Positions 41,301 to 56,300 of a DNA stretch of 64,000 bases are shown here, in pieces. Positions within the stretch are counted from its first letter, which is position 1; every line of letters begins with the position of its first letter. The notes beneath the pieces are model-generated. The model saw nothing but the letters and a program-made list of their open reading frames with translations. It ran no database searches and was not told where the DNA came from. The DNA is from Schistosoma haematobium (lineage: Eukaryota > Platyhelminthes > Trematoda > Strigeidida > Schistosomatidae). Both the position numbers and the translations under genes were made by a program. The DNA is taken from positions 27,387,809-27,451,808 of the forward strand of contig NC_067197.1 in the NCBI RefSeq assembly GCF_000699445.3, read 5' to 3'.

Positions 41301-44300
41301 TGCTTTCATATAAATTTTGGCTAATATTAAATTAATATTCTTTTATCAGAAAGGGAGTTTTGTGGCGATAGTAGTAATTTATCAGTTGAATTCATGAATC
41401 GATTAAAGCTAGACGACCATGGAAAACCTGGAAACACTAGACGTCTGTTTCGTCCTGATATGGTGCTCCTCAGCGGTGCGCACCAACGATGGACGGCGGC
41501 GCAACTTCGTGGATTGTTCGATGTTAGACATTAAGGCCGTCGGTTACTGGCTCAGTGGTCTACAGGTTAGGGGTTCGGGCGTAAGACCGAAGGTCCTGGG
41601 TTCAAGTCGCACGTGCTGGATCGTGAATGCGCCATGGTGAGGAGTCCCATACTAGAACGAAACGACCGTTCAGTGTTTCCAGGTTTTCCATTGTGGTCTA
41701 GCTTTAATCGACTAGTGAACTCAACAATATTCTTGTTCCAAAACACTGAATCTTATTCTATTTATTTACAATCTTATTTCTTTTCTAGGAAAAGTTTGTT
41801 AACTATGTTCTTAATTCGTATGGATTCTACAAAAAACAAGGTAATATTTCTATTACTTCCCTGTTTTCTGTTGAAATAAATGATTTAATAGTATCCAAAA
41901 AATTTATATCTGGGTATGGATTGTTAGGTTGTTTAATATAAATAAAGTATAAAAACATCTGTGGATATAATTTTGAATGGTAATAGAGGGTAAACGAGAT
42001 AAAGTATGTTGATTTTACAATTGTTTATACTAAAGTTTCTTGTTGTCTAAACATTGAATTTCCTTATGGACTTGTGAAAAGATACTATAAATGGTTTTAA
42101 ATTAAAAAGAAATGTATCATCTTTCGTCATTTAAACAGTAGAACAATAACTCAAACATCATGTCAAATTGTCTCATAAGACCAAGACAATTATATTCAAT
42201 TATGAATATAATTAGATGCTTTGTGGTGATATTTTCATGATTTCGAAGTAATTTTCTTCTGTCTAAGTCAATTTTGGTTGTCTGCAGAGATAACTTTTAT
42301 CTCGAAGTGGAATTCTTCAAAGAATCATAGAACACCGAGGAATAGTGAAGACTTATTTTGTCCTAGTTTGGTTTTTCCCAGATGTGAGTATTGATTACGT
42401 CACATGAAATGAAATCCATAAATGTCATATTTCATAGTGAGCAAGATATATTCCACCAACTGAGTTCGAATCAAACGACCTATATTTCAAACATATGTCA
42501 TTTCGTGGTATTGTGCGATCTTTAACAATTGTGACTGTCTAATTGTAACTTCGTGATATGATCTAAAGGTCGTATCCAAAACCTGAGATAGGTCGGGGAT
42601 CCTGAGGAGTTACAAATGAGATGAAAATTCATGTCCACTACTGCTTGATTTTTTAATGGTTCCTCAGGCCACAAAAGTTCATTACGAAAACTAACATCAA
42701 GTTAAATAGTTCCTACAACTTCTTCATTTTATACTTTTCTATTTGTATTAAAAGTAATGAGCAGATTGTTAATCACCATTGATGTTCATGTTAACACTTA
42801 GAATGTCATTATAATAATCATTCAACTGTACTTATGATATATCAATCAAATTACTCGTGACCATAAGGTTTATACTAATAATCATTGTCAAGTACGTTTT
42901 CTCATGAATGTATCTAAAAATGATCTATTGCAACCAGTTTGCCATGATATTGATTATAACATGTGCACTTCAACAAAATTAGTTGAAAGAAACACGATTT
43001 AGTTAATTAGACCTAAAAGAACATTCAGTCACAAGTATAAATCCCAATGAAATCCGTTGTATAAATGAAATTTTTATAGTTACTTTCATTTATAGATGAA
43101 TCCCTAGGTTTTTTAAGAAAAGTACTCTGATTGATGACGATTTCTGATGACAACTGGGTAATCTGTTCCAACTTGTTTTCCTCTATCTAACAGATATTTT
43201 ACTATATTAGGATATAAGCGAAGATGGATAGTGGCTAGCAGTGGAATCCAGGACGCGCGTTTCCACCTTTGCTTATAATGATTGAGAATAAAGGCTATAT
43301 CGAGGCAATACGCATAGTATGAACATATGCCAGTAAGAGACTGGTGAATTGCAGTCCTAAACATCAATGGGAAGATTCAAGTAAGCGATACCATGTGAAT
43401 ATATTAGGATATGGTTAAACACTTTATATGACGTAGAAATCGAAGAAGGTTCCAACTTCATAATATAAATAAAAAGAAACAAAATAATATGAATTTTTTT
43501 CATTTCATTCTCGTCAACTACATACAACCAACCTACAACATTAATTTATTTGTATTGCTTACTTGAATCTTCCTATTGATGTGATGGACTGCGATTGATT
43601 AGTTTCTCTCACTTTCTTTTTCGAATTGATTTACTTCAACTAATGGTATTCCTAATTACCATGATATTATGCTTATCTCTTGTATCACATATTCAATTAT
43701 TTTCTTAGCTCTATAACCTACTATTACTATTCTTTATTTTATAGAATCCTTTCGTAAATATTCTTTCTACTTACAACATTATTCTGTTGTGCTTAAATCT
43801 CATCTTATTTTTAATTCAAATTTTGCACCACTATGATAACACGTACTTACTTACTTACTTACTTATTTATTTACTTATTTACTTACTTACTTACGCCTCT
43901 TACTCCCAATGGAGCATAGGCCACCGACCAGCATTTTGTAGCCCACTCTATCCTGGATGATAACATGTATTTACATTGAAATAATTTCATTATTAAGAGT
44001 ATATAATAATTTTGTGGTAAATTCAATTTTTAAATTAATTGTAAGTTGCTTATAAGTAGTTAAAAAGAACCTGACAAAATAAATAAAATTTATATAATTC
44101 TGTTCTAATCATTTTTCTTATTCTCTTTAAAAGAATAATGGATAATAAGTTTATGAAATTTGATGATATCTCTTGAGAATAGTGTAGTATAGTTGGATTT
44201 ACAAAGTGATGACTAACTATAAAAGACATAAAGTACTGTTGGTCTAAAAACGATGCCTATTTCTAATTTGTATTGAATAATCTAGTTGATAATTGATAGT

Positions 44301-47300
44301 TTGTTATATAAGATGATAATTATCACTCTTTAAATACGTTAAAAGATGAAATGCTGATAAATAAGCAATATTGTATAGTTTTTTTTCTTTTTAGCTTAAG
44401 TTTACAAATTACTACGAGTATTATGTTTGTTTTGTAGTCATGATCATCAATATTTTCGTTAGTGATTGTGCTTGGTTACTGTTAAATAGTTGACAATTTG
44501 AAGAAACAACTTGGAATTACCCGCATAATTTTTCTTCCGAGTGTTTTATTCTCTTATTCAGAATAGCCACAAATATAGTTTTGTACTCTTGGTAATGATA
44601 AAATATCATTGTCATCATTATCATTCTACATCTTATGATAAGTTGTAAATAGAATCAGATAGTTTAGTTAGAACATCAAATTATATATGCTTGTTTATTT
44701 TTAATGAATTAATTGTGTTCATTTTACTATTACAATTAAGAATCAAGAATTTCAAGAATGTTTATGGTGTAAATATTATCATTGTCTTTAAAAATGATTT
44801 AATAAGATTAAATTGAACTATGACTGATCCATTGACATTAGATGAAAACAACTGAAAATGATGTCATAGGATATATCTGTTATTTTTTATATTTACTTAT
44901 AAATTAGCTTAGCTTTTGGTGAAGTCTTAGTAAAAACCTAATCTAAGTTTATTAATATCAAACCAACATGGTGGTCTAGCTTTAATTGACTCATAATCTC
45001 AACTAAGTTTATTAGTAAAATTATCGGAAAAAACGTTAGAAAATCTAAACTTCAATCAATTACAATGATAGATTTGTAGGTTTTACAATATGGTAGAACT
45101 GAAGAATGACTAGATGGTTTTCTTTTTATCTTAGTAGGAAACGTCTTCACATTAGGCGACCACGAGGTTGACAACTATCAAACCCAGTTCTTTTAATCCT
45201 TACAATGAAAAATTCATCATCAGATCATTCATTTGCTATTCAAATGATTTAGACTTCTACATTATTGAAATGACTAAATATGAATAGTGAAAATCAAATA
45301 GTAAGAATTAAAAAAAACATAGTTAATTAATATTGTAAGCATTGTATAGATCTGTTTTGACAGAGTACACTGTTTCACTTATTTTCTAAATGAATAAATA
45401 GAAGTATCTGTTCAAATTATTAAAGTAACTGTTTTAATGCCTACGTTTTCCGGTTGTGTCATAGATTGTTTTCTTTAAAAAGAATTACATTTAATCTAAA
45501 GTGTATGATGCCCTCTTGTTCAGAGTATCAAAAATAACCTGGAATATGTTTGGTATAATATCAGAAGTATAATATTTTTAGTGGTTTGTTTTTAGTAAAC
45601 AAGCTTCATTTAATTTTGAAACAATTATATGCAATAGCTATAGATAATAGGGATTTAACTCAGTGACTTTTAAATAAAAAGTTTTACGAAAAGATTAATA
45701 TGAATATCGTATGAAAGCTAAACTATTTTCTTGTTTAAATTGAATACACTAATGAGTTTTCTTTTTTTATTTCAAACAGTTAAGTCTCAAAATAGAAATA
45801 AAACTCAATCAAAATGTAGAACAGTTTTGATTCTAAGTTATATGTTATCATGTTCACAGTTAGTTGCAAATATGATCACCAAGATCATCACGCACTGTTT
45901 CGAATAACTTCAATTAGGCGATTGATGGCAATCAAATAACAATGTTTTAGCTTTCTAAGATGTTAGCTTAGATGTTAAGACATTAGATTTTCAACCACCT
46001 GGTCACAGGTTACAATTATGCTCTATCTGATAGGTCCTGGGTTCGAATCTCACGAGGCGGGATTGTGGATGCGCACTGCTGAGGAGCCCCACAGCAGGAC
46101 GAAACGACAGCTCAGTGTTTCCAGGTTTTCCATGGTGGTCTAGATTCAAGTGACTAATTATCTTAATCATTGAAATTACTATAATATCCACAAAAACTCT
46201 TTTGATATGCTTTATTTAACTGTTTTTGGGTAGCCGGCTAGTTTCACTAGCGTCTTGGATTACTCTGCTAGCCACCATACAACTCTTTTCCAAGTGTTTG
46301 TTACTTAATGGCAACATCGAGGCAATTCGCACAGAATACATATATGCCAGAAAGATTCAGGCAACCATTACAAATGAATCAATAATAATATTATTATTAT
46401 TCTGCCTAAACAAAATTTCCTGAGTCAAATACAATTTTCACCAGTTTCTATCATATAGAGAACAAAAATTTTCGTTAATGATAATGACAATTAAAGATAG
46501 CTTTTATCCATATGGGTTTTATGAATATGTTATTTAATGAAATGTTTGGTCAAATACAGCTACAATTGATCTTATGTATATTTCTACTGGAAAACTAACT
46601 TATCACCTACTATACACATATTGGTAATCAAAGAAAACGTTAATCTAAGTAAATAATTAATTAAGCTTCTTTGTATTTAAATAAAACATCATATGATATT
46701 GTTTTATTGAAGTAAATTAAATCTGTCAAATTTTGTTGACTATGTATAAACCTAATGAGTTATTAAATGATAAATTCAAATTAGTAAATTATAAGAAGAG
46801 AAATTAAAACAAAGATTAGAATTTGTAGGGATTTTATGTAGATTATTTTAATTTGTACGTTGTATTCATCATAGACTGATCTCATTTAATGTAATGCTAA
46901 AAACTCTGTTCAGTATTAGATATCCTAGTACTGAACAATCACGAGGTTACATAAGATCAGATCCAGGACCCAAAGTCTCTACGGTGAATGTTTAATGATT
47001 AAAAGCAATTAAGCAACACTCTGTGACGATTATCCAATGTAACTGGTGGGGATAATTCACTAATAAAATGTTTGGATTCCATCGGTCAGGACTTTGTTTA
47101 AGGCTTATCATTATGTAATGTACTTGTGCGTTGACGGTTATAGTTTAAATTTAAGTGTTTTGCTCAGATCGATTTAATTTGTAAAACATACATGTTGATA
47201 TAATTGTAGTTTAATTTTTTTCGCTATATAACCAGTTCTATAACGTTCAGGTAATGAAAATCAGTTGTTCTTGGAAATAATTTTCGATTAGTGAGATCTC

Positions 47301-50300
47301 GCAGATCCATTTGTACGATCACAACAGTGAAATAGGATCGTATATTTAAGTGTTATTCTTTGAATAAGTAATTTAACTGAAATATATTTGACATGAATTC
47401 TAGTAGCATGTATATTGTGTCCTATATTTTATGTTTAAATGTGTTATATTAAGTAGAATTAAGTTCATCTACTGTCTAGTTGTACAGCCTTTCAACATGT
47501 ATTTATTTAAAGAAATTATTTGAATAGGTTGATCTTCAAGAGCATTTGTCACTAGGTCATACGCCTATTGATTAGGTAGCCATAAGCTAAAGATAATCAG
47601 TTATTTTATAACGAATTAAAAAGTTATATGTCAACTGAATGGTTCGTAAGTATGATGTAATTACATTCGTTTGCTTCTCAGAAATTGTATAATAACAGAA
47701 GTCCTAGAACACAGTGTTTCAGTTTAAAATAGTTTATCTTTAGAATGATAATCATCAAGCTTTCATACAAATTGAAAATTTGACATAGAGTATTAAATTA
47801 TCCCACTATTTGTGTACCAAAAGGAAAAAGAAATAAACAATATAAAACTGATATTTGCTAACTAGCCACAGGACATTTATTCATATTAAAAATACATGAA
47901 TTTGATTACCTTACTTCTCATGACCTTGATGGTCTAGTAAAAAAATCACAGTCATGTCATCGCTAATTCAAAAATGAGAAAATATGATAGAATTTTCAAA
48001 GTATTGAATTAAGTTACCTTAATTAATTGTTACTGTTACTGAAGTTGTTCCTATTCATATTCCCAATAAAGGCACCTCAGTTCTGTGACCAGGATGATGA
48101 AAGTTTCACCAGCTACTATAATCAGTTGAAATCCATGAAGAGATAATTTACACATTAATAAGGTAAATTGTCTCATCAAATGACTAAAGATTAAGTTAGC
48201 ATGTGTAAAGCAGGAAAGTAAGTAAACATCATTTGAAAATTTTAGGTTAACACTAAACTCCTTCCTTATTCAAGGTTATCCACAATTACATGGTCTAGAT
48301 TGACAACGAAGATATTCCTTTACAATTTATTTAGTTCTAGAAGGTTAACAAACACCGAAAGTATTTTAACGTTCATTCATCACGAATTAGAACTTACATT
48401 CTAAATCAACACTACTTAACTGCTGGATTCACAAAGCAGTCATTTCCATGGTGGTCTAGTTTCAAATAACTCATGATCTCAACTATTGAAATTATTACAA
48501 TCTCCACAAAACCTTTTCTGATACAAATATATAACTGTTAAATGAATTAACTAATCAACTGTAAATGATCAAATCACAGATAACATTCTTATAAAATTAA
48601 CAGATAGGATTATCAATAGATTGTCTATTAAGATTTGTTTGCTATAAAATTATAATATGCGAATTCATAGTTATTTATTGTGTTGAATTTTTTTCTAATA
48701 CTTTATAGAAACATTTCCATTCGATATATGGAATATAGATAATCAAGCAATTATGCATTTATATCGAGTATGTGCTTGATTTGGTAACTTTGTAATATGG
48801 ATCTAATGTCATTTTCATCGGATCTTTATTTTTTTGGATCATGCATAATAGTGCCAGTGCATAGACGATAATTTGTTTGGACTATATAAAAATGAAAACT
48901 ATAGGGTTAACAATTCGTTACTTCATCTAAAAAATCACCATAAACACATTTATGAACAAAGCAGGCACTTCTTTTATTATTTATTTATTTATTTTAACAC
49001 ATAGATATTGGTACAAGGAGGCACCAAATACATATGCGCCACACAAATCTCATTCGATATGTGTGAGGGCTGTGATACTACCCGCGTGCCCAAACCGAAG
49101 CAGGTGGTTATCTTAGGGGGCCACTCCCCGAGCCTTCAACCTGAAGGTCTGATCCACAAGGTAGTGGAGCATCGTAAGGAGATGCAGCCCCATGGAAGCC
49201 GGTGACCAACGATTGGTTCCTACGCCATTTGTTCCTGCAGGATACTGGAGCCCATGTGCACCATTGGTTTTGAATCCGGTTAAAGCGCCGGACATTCGCT
49301 TTTCGTCCTCCCATTTCCGTAAACAACACCCCCGCCACGAGAACGCAATGAGTAGGACTTCCCTGGCAGAGGCTTTATACGCTTGGCCATGTGAGAGCAT
49401 TTCGAGAGGGAGAGCGGACTCTCCCAACTCTCGGCCGTACCAGGGCATTTGAGGGCAAGCACTACTTTTAACGGTAGAAAATCAATTTTACATGATATGT
49501 AGAAGTAATATAAATGATTGATGTTTGGTTTATAAATATATATATTTGATCAGTTCATTTTTACTAGTTGTTTCAATCTTGATTAATCATATTTTGACAA
49601 ATATGCATCCTTTATGAATAGCCTCGACATTGCCTTAAGTCATAAACATTATAACCAGAGTTATATGATGGTTATCAGTAAAGTCCACAACACTTTTTAA
49701 TCTTATTTAGGACTCGTCAGCTGGATGTACTTGCATCCCAGAGTTTATTTTCACTTCGGGACTCAAACTCAGTATCGTTTGCTTCAAATAAGTAAGAATT
49801 AAGTAAGGACTAAGTGATTTAACCGATTGACTAATGTTAAAAATGTGGATTAGTAACAGACGTAAAGCTTTGTCTAATAAGTCTTAAATACACAAGTATA
49901 TGAATTTATTTATTTTATTGTATTTTTATTTATTATTAGGCTGGAATTAAACAAAGACGTCAGTTACACATACAAAATGTAAAACATACTTGGTGGAGAC
50001 CGAAATCAGTAAGGAGAAGCTCTGGAAGAATAGGTTACACCTATAAACCACAAAGTGGTATGAACTTTGGAATGTTTTAATAGTTGGTTTGTTGTGTTAT
50101 AATCTTATATTATCAAGTAATTTATTGCATGTTTGCCGAGGGACAGAACTGTTAAACAGTAACGTTTTTAAGTTGACGAATCTTATTTGTTCACATGAAA
50201 TCTGTAATTTAACAAAAACTTATTTTATGTGGTTAATAGCAAAATAACCTCAAATACTGACAAAACACTGATGACTCTTGAAGAATCAGTTATTGTGAAA

Positions 50301-53300
50301 TATTTAGCTCATGTATTAATTGATGATTATTTCAATGGATTATGGTTGTGAGTGTAATATGATCTCAGGTGTAAGCTTGGTAAAAGCTGTAATCACACAA
50401 AATTAGATATGATCTTTCTGTTAAACATTGTTTTCATCATTAAATATGCTTACATAGGAGCATGTATGAAGTAATTGTAAATAACAGTCGCCTTATTAAC
50501 TTCCAAATTGTTATTCATGTAATTGAATCACAAACCATTTTACTCACTCTGATGACCAACCAGGAATTTATTCACTAATACCTACAAACTATTACGATTG
50601 GTGTTTATAGATATTGGTATTTCTCTAAACAATCAACCATATATTGATTTTTGATTGAGATCATGAATCGATCAATCCTAGACCACTATTAAAAACCAGG
50701 AAAAACTAGACAACCATGTTCTAATTATTAAGTGTTCGCGTGGGAGACCGAAGGTCTTGGGTTTGAATTACGCGTCTGGTATTATGGATGCGCACTGCTG
50801 AGGAGTCATATACTGGAACGAAGTGACCGTCCAGCTCTTCCAGGTTTTCAATGGTGATCTAACATTGATCCATTCATGATCTCAATCAAAAATCTAACAA
50901 TCTGCACAACCCAATACTGATATATTTATTTTATGAATCTTTTCATTGATTCATAAATTATGCAGTTGAATAATTTTTGTTATAAATAATTGATACAACA
51001 TTAGTGCAAAGATTTTAGTGGATGTTTCTGAGTTTTATAGTTTATAACATGAATTAATCTAAGTCAGACAATAGTTAAAAACCAAACTGATCTCAATCGG
51101 GGTACCACTGAAAACCAGGGAACATCACAGAGATATTTTACTCTAGTGTTAAATTCCACGTCAATGAGAATTCCTGAACCTACAGGGTACAGAAACTAGG
51201 ACCTTCGTGTCTTACCGTAAGTACCGTCCCTTAGAACACTGAGCTGGTATCCAATGGTTTACGTGTCAAACGTCAATGAATTCGGGTTACTGAGCTAACA
51301 TCTTTTAATAACATTGTTGAGTAATGGTCTTACACCTGGCATGGCTGATCTCCACTAGTAACAACATTTCAATAGAACTTATGGAATTACTTCTCGAAAT
51401 TCATAATTGGTGAGTAGATAACCATTATTAGTGTAAGTTATTTCTAAAAACATGTGAATTTTATGGTTCCTATACTACAAATATATTTATTTATTAGAAC
51501 AGAGTTAACTCATTGTTATGGCTGCTTTGAATTGCTTGCATTTTTATTTTAACCAAAGAGTCCTAAGTAAGAAGAAACACGAGTCCAACATCATGCTATT
51601 TATATTTCAGCATGACAACTATTCAGTGTAATTATACGACCAACTTATAAGTATTACTTTATTGCACCATTTCCTTAACGTTTTGGTTCGAAAATTTATT
51701 AGATAAGCTTGATGTAATATTCTGTAAGATGGAAGAATAAACGTTTTTAAGAAGAGACAGGTCATTACCATTACAGTTCGAAAAAATGAATAAGTGATTT
51801 TTAGTTGGATTAGTATATTGCCTAGATATTCCAAAAATTTTGTGGTGACTACATGCAACACAGACTAATAAAATTATAATATATGTCTGACATTGGTGCT
51901 TCTCGGAAAACTAAATAATGAAATTGACACAATCTATATTAGATTACATCTTACCGACTCATGATAAATTCACTACCAAACGTTTCCCATCGAACGTTTA
52001 AACACATTGATATTATTAATTAATGTACAATGACTGGATGTAAATCTTTATAGGAATAACAAGTACTTTTCTATGAACAGTCCAAACAGTTACGTTTTAC
52101 TAACAACTAATATTATTACAAAGGGGAAATGTCGATAGATCGCAACTTTATCAAAAAGAGTAAACCATTAGCACATTTGTTATTAATTTTTAGTGGCCCG
52201 AGATCTGACGCCAGTTAGATCACATGACTGATTGCTATTGAGATATACATATCGCCAATTCTCGTACATAACCATCGACTTAAATCGCGTTAGTGAATAA
52301 CGGAATTAAATAAGTCAGATACGAGGATGGATCTCGAATACGTATATTTTGTATAATCGTTGATCGGAACAGCCTATCAGAGAGACGTAGCGAAGGTGGG
52401 GGAAAAGAGGGCGAAGCGAAATGAAACGACACGTAGTGGAGAAATCATGTGAGTCAACTCGATTTAACTAGGCGTTAACCGATATTTATAGTCAGATAAA
52501 AATAATTTACAGGCGTGTGATGAGTAAGGTAAGAAATGTACACATATATGCTCATATAAAAACAGTCAAGGCGGATAAGCGAATACTTACTAGGGTCACA
52601 ATGTAGCTTGAGGAGAATGGATAATCTGGTTTGTCCAGAAGCTAAAATAAGCTATGCGGGCTCGACATAGAACCAACCACTACAAGCATGAAAAAAATGA
52701 AAATAATTTCCCAATCGTCACAAGTGATCATTTTCTACAACCCAATCATGTGCTTGTTTTTATTTAGTACAATCTTCAAAGTCATTGAAATTCTAAGTCA
52801 TTAATTTTATAAATTATGGTCAGTCTAATTATCTTTGCTTTGAGGTCAATTTTTTGTTGTTAATCTGAAAATTCTAACAATCTAATAACATCTAATTAAT
52901 TTTAACATACTACTTATTAAAAACTAGATTCATTATTTAAAATGAACTTTGCTGAACAGCCAAGCAAATAGAATATATTTGATTTTATGATGTATTTTCT
53001 ATGAAATGACTAACTTGAAACTAAAATCATACAAGTTACAACATACCAGTGTTATTTGTTAATCATATAAGAAAAAACAGTTGAAATAAAGTGCATATGT
53101 ATGCTCTGAAACAAAAATACATCTTATTGGAGGAAGAAGTAAATTTGATTAAGGGACAATTCTAGAACATATTATCCTATGTTAAAAAGTTTATGCAATG
53201 AAATAGCATTGGCCTGTTTGGATATCTGCGTTACCTGTTCATGCCATCAAGATATTTCAACAAATTATCTGAGTTTGTTTGTTTTAATACATCATTATGT

Positions 53301-56300
53301 TCGTTGATCGCATAAACTATTCAGGCGCGTTAATCAAAGTTTACGACCTTTTGCTGCCTATATAATAAAAACAGTACAATCAAAGACATCGTGGTGGGTG
53401 GCAATATGCATTGAAAAGAATGAACATTATTTAGATGTCGATTCCTGAGTAGTTAACATCTAACTGGAGATCGCTTAATATTTGTCTTCGCGATCGAGCA
53501 AGAAATAGGAAAAGGAAACTTCTTGAGATACTTTGTTCTGAGAATTCTATATTATACCAAAAATATAATATTGTATAAAGCCATTCGTAAAAATAACAAA
53601 TGATAAAATACTATTTGACTAAATAAACTACTCATAATAATTATAGTAGTACAGGATAAATATTGAATATTCTTGACAAAGAATCTTCTATTGTTGTTCG
53701 CAGTGTTTTCGATATTCATTTAATATGTAGTGCACCGAACTTCCAGTTATTTTTCAATTCATTTAGTATATCAGTCCTAGTTATTAGAGTGTGGCTTTTG
53801 TTGAATTTTCTGTTCTAAGCCTCACGTTTACCGTATTTATGTTTTTTTATCGGGATATACTGAATTGCACCAAACTGATATTTTCATAATAGGTAGTTCA
53901 GGTTAACGTCGGCCTAAAAAATTATAAGAGGCTGTTTTCTATTTACTATTGAGTTTCACAAGGAAATGACTGAATTATTGCTCATAGAAATCAACGGTAG
54001 AAGATCTTCTCTTTATTTGATTTCAAATTTTCCGAGACAATATACGCACATAGTCGTTAGTTTGTGTTAATTTCATATTATTCTCCATACAGATAGCATT
54101 AGTCAAAAAGCACCAAAAACTGGAAAGATTAAGACTAATGTTATCTTCAAGTTTCAATCAATTCACCCATGACATTGATCCTGAAACCCCTGAGCGTTGC
54201 AAATGCATTCATTCATTGAGTTACTCTAAATTTTCTGTCTATGTTCTATTTAATATTTTTCTTTTTTGACGTATAATCCCCATGGCAAGCTTGTAGTCGC
54301 TAATAATGGGTCTAATTTAACTCTTATATTCACATTATTGATTATTTGATGTTGCTGTGTTGTTGTACATTTATGCTTAGTCCAGTTTTATTTAGACTAG
54401 ATTACATGTTGGAATGACGATCTTGCACGTCACAAAACACATGATGTTCTGGTTTTGATATGATATACTAAGACTACTGATAAAGGATCCAACCATTAAC
54501 ATCTTCAAATTCGGTTTATTTACATTAAAATCACATCTATTATTCAATGTCATCACCAGGTTTTTGTCTCTCTGTCGACTTCGTTGATCCCATTAATTTC
54601 AGCTTCCTATTGGAAGTTTACAAAATGAATCACTATGTTGACCATCAGTGATCAAACGATTGTTATTATTATTATTGTCATCAAAGAATATGAATTTGTA
54701 GCAAATTCTGTCTCTTTGGGAGTAACTTTACTCAAAAAATCTATTTTTGTTTGTTTGATGATAATACAAAATAAAGCTATCTTATTTTGAATAACTTTTC
54801 TTGTTTAATTAGCTCAAGAAAAAGTAATTTCATCAATTAAATCAGAAATTACAGATCAAACAGAAAGTAGCATTGATTTTGAACCAATAAGAAGAATTCA
54901 AACCCTTGCTGAAAATGTTCGAGATGAATCGATTAGCTTAGATGAAGTTCGACCAATACTACGTAATATATCACAAGAAATGGTTCATGGGGTGAGAAGG
55001 TTTTATAGTTGCTATATTTTTGCTGACAACAAAATTCAGTAGTTTGAACTTAGAGTATAAATGATTGTGATCTTTCTTTACATGTAAATATAAAAAAAGG
55101 TTACCTATTACTCACCGTTCATTTCTGGAACAGTAGGAAGAAGATACTCTGCATATTTTTGTAAATATAATAAAGAGAAAAGAATTTCAATTCCCATTTT
55201 TTAACCATTTAGGAATAATCTACTAGGCGATATATCAAATGTGATAATACATAATAATCCAGCTGTTATATATTAAGATTAGTTAAATGTGACTAACTAT
55301 TCAAATGAAAGCATTCTATTAGTAAATTTTATATTAACTTATAGAAACACCTTAACGGTATAATCAGATTCCAAGTAACTTGTATTCCCAACAAATAAAC
55401 TTATTTTAATGTGTTCCTAAGTGAATATCAGAAGAAGCATTACAAAATACAAATAGAATAATGTTAACACAATGCTTCTTTCGGAATCCACTAAAGGATA
55501 TTCACTTTAAAAAAATTCCATTTCCTTTGATCTATAGAAGTCATACTTCTGATAACTCAGAAACATAAAACACTTAAACGCTTATGTATATTTTCGATAA
55601 AAGTTTTCAGAGGATCTGTTTCTAAATGATACAAAATGTTAACTTGAATTAACGTTCAAATCACATGCAATATCCATTACAATATATGTATATATAACAT
55701 TTCTCAGGTATGATCTAGTTACCAAATAAAACAATTCACATTACGTAATCGTACAAATTGTTTATTGATTTACATAATCATTAATTGCTAGCGCTAAATG
55801 TTCCCTATTATTAATGAATTTTTTTAACGATTTAAAATTAAAACAACCGATAATACATCAACAATAGGTTATTGAAGGAAGTGAGGAGAGAAGTTCAAAG
55901 TTTTTGGAAATACTAGAACAAAATCAACAAGTTACCTTGATTGGAGAGGAAATGAAAAGTAATGTAAGTGAATTGTTCTATCTAGGTCGATTGTCAATAT
56001 ACATACTAATAAGTTATTTGTGGATAATGATATTACCAGTGAGATGCATCTAATTTAATATTTGTTCACACAAAATTGGAAAATACGATATCATAGATAA
56101 AGGTCATAATACCTAATAAATTATTCAAGTTGAACCGCTTCATTAAACATACAGATCGATAAGACATGATTAACCTTTTGCTTAGTTATGATTTGAATAC
56201 TCGAGTTTATGGTTCAATGTAAAACTGTTGATCTACATAAATGAAATGAGTTAAAAATGTTAGGATATTTGGTCAGATTTCTGTTTATATTAGCCTCCGC

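Noticed and set aside
43843..43893. An independent tetranucleotide microsatellite
   Set aside because: It abuts the minus-strand end of the RTE-like LINE and is its TAAG tail, expanded.
45779..45905. Possible + strand exon after a good acceptor (ATTTCAAACAG) with an open frame of about 40 codons
   Set aside because: No convincing donor, a composition like chance AT-rich sequence, and no clear phase fit with the neighbouring exons.
49113..49448. 111-codon minus-strand open frame in the higher-GC repeat
   Set aside because: The frame is not kept in the second copy at 36.0-36.4 kb. Higher GC content alone makes such frames likely.
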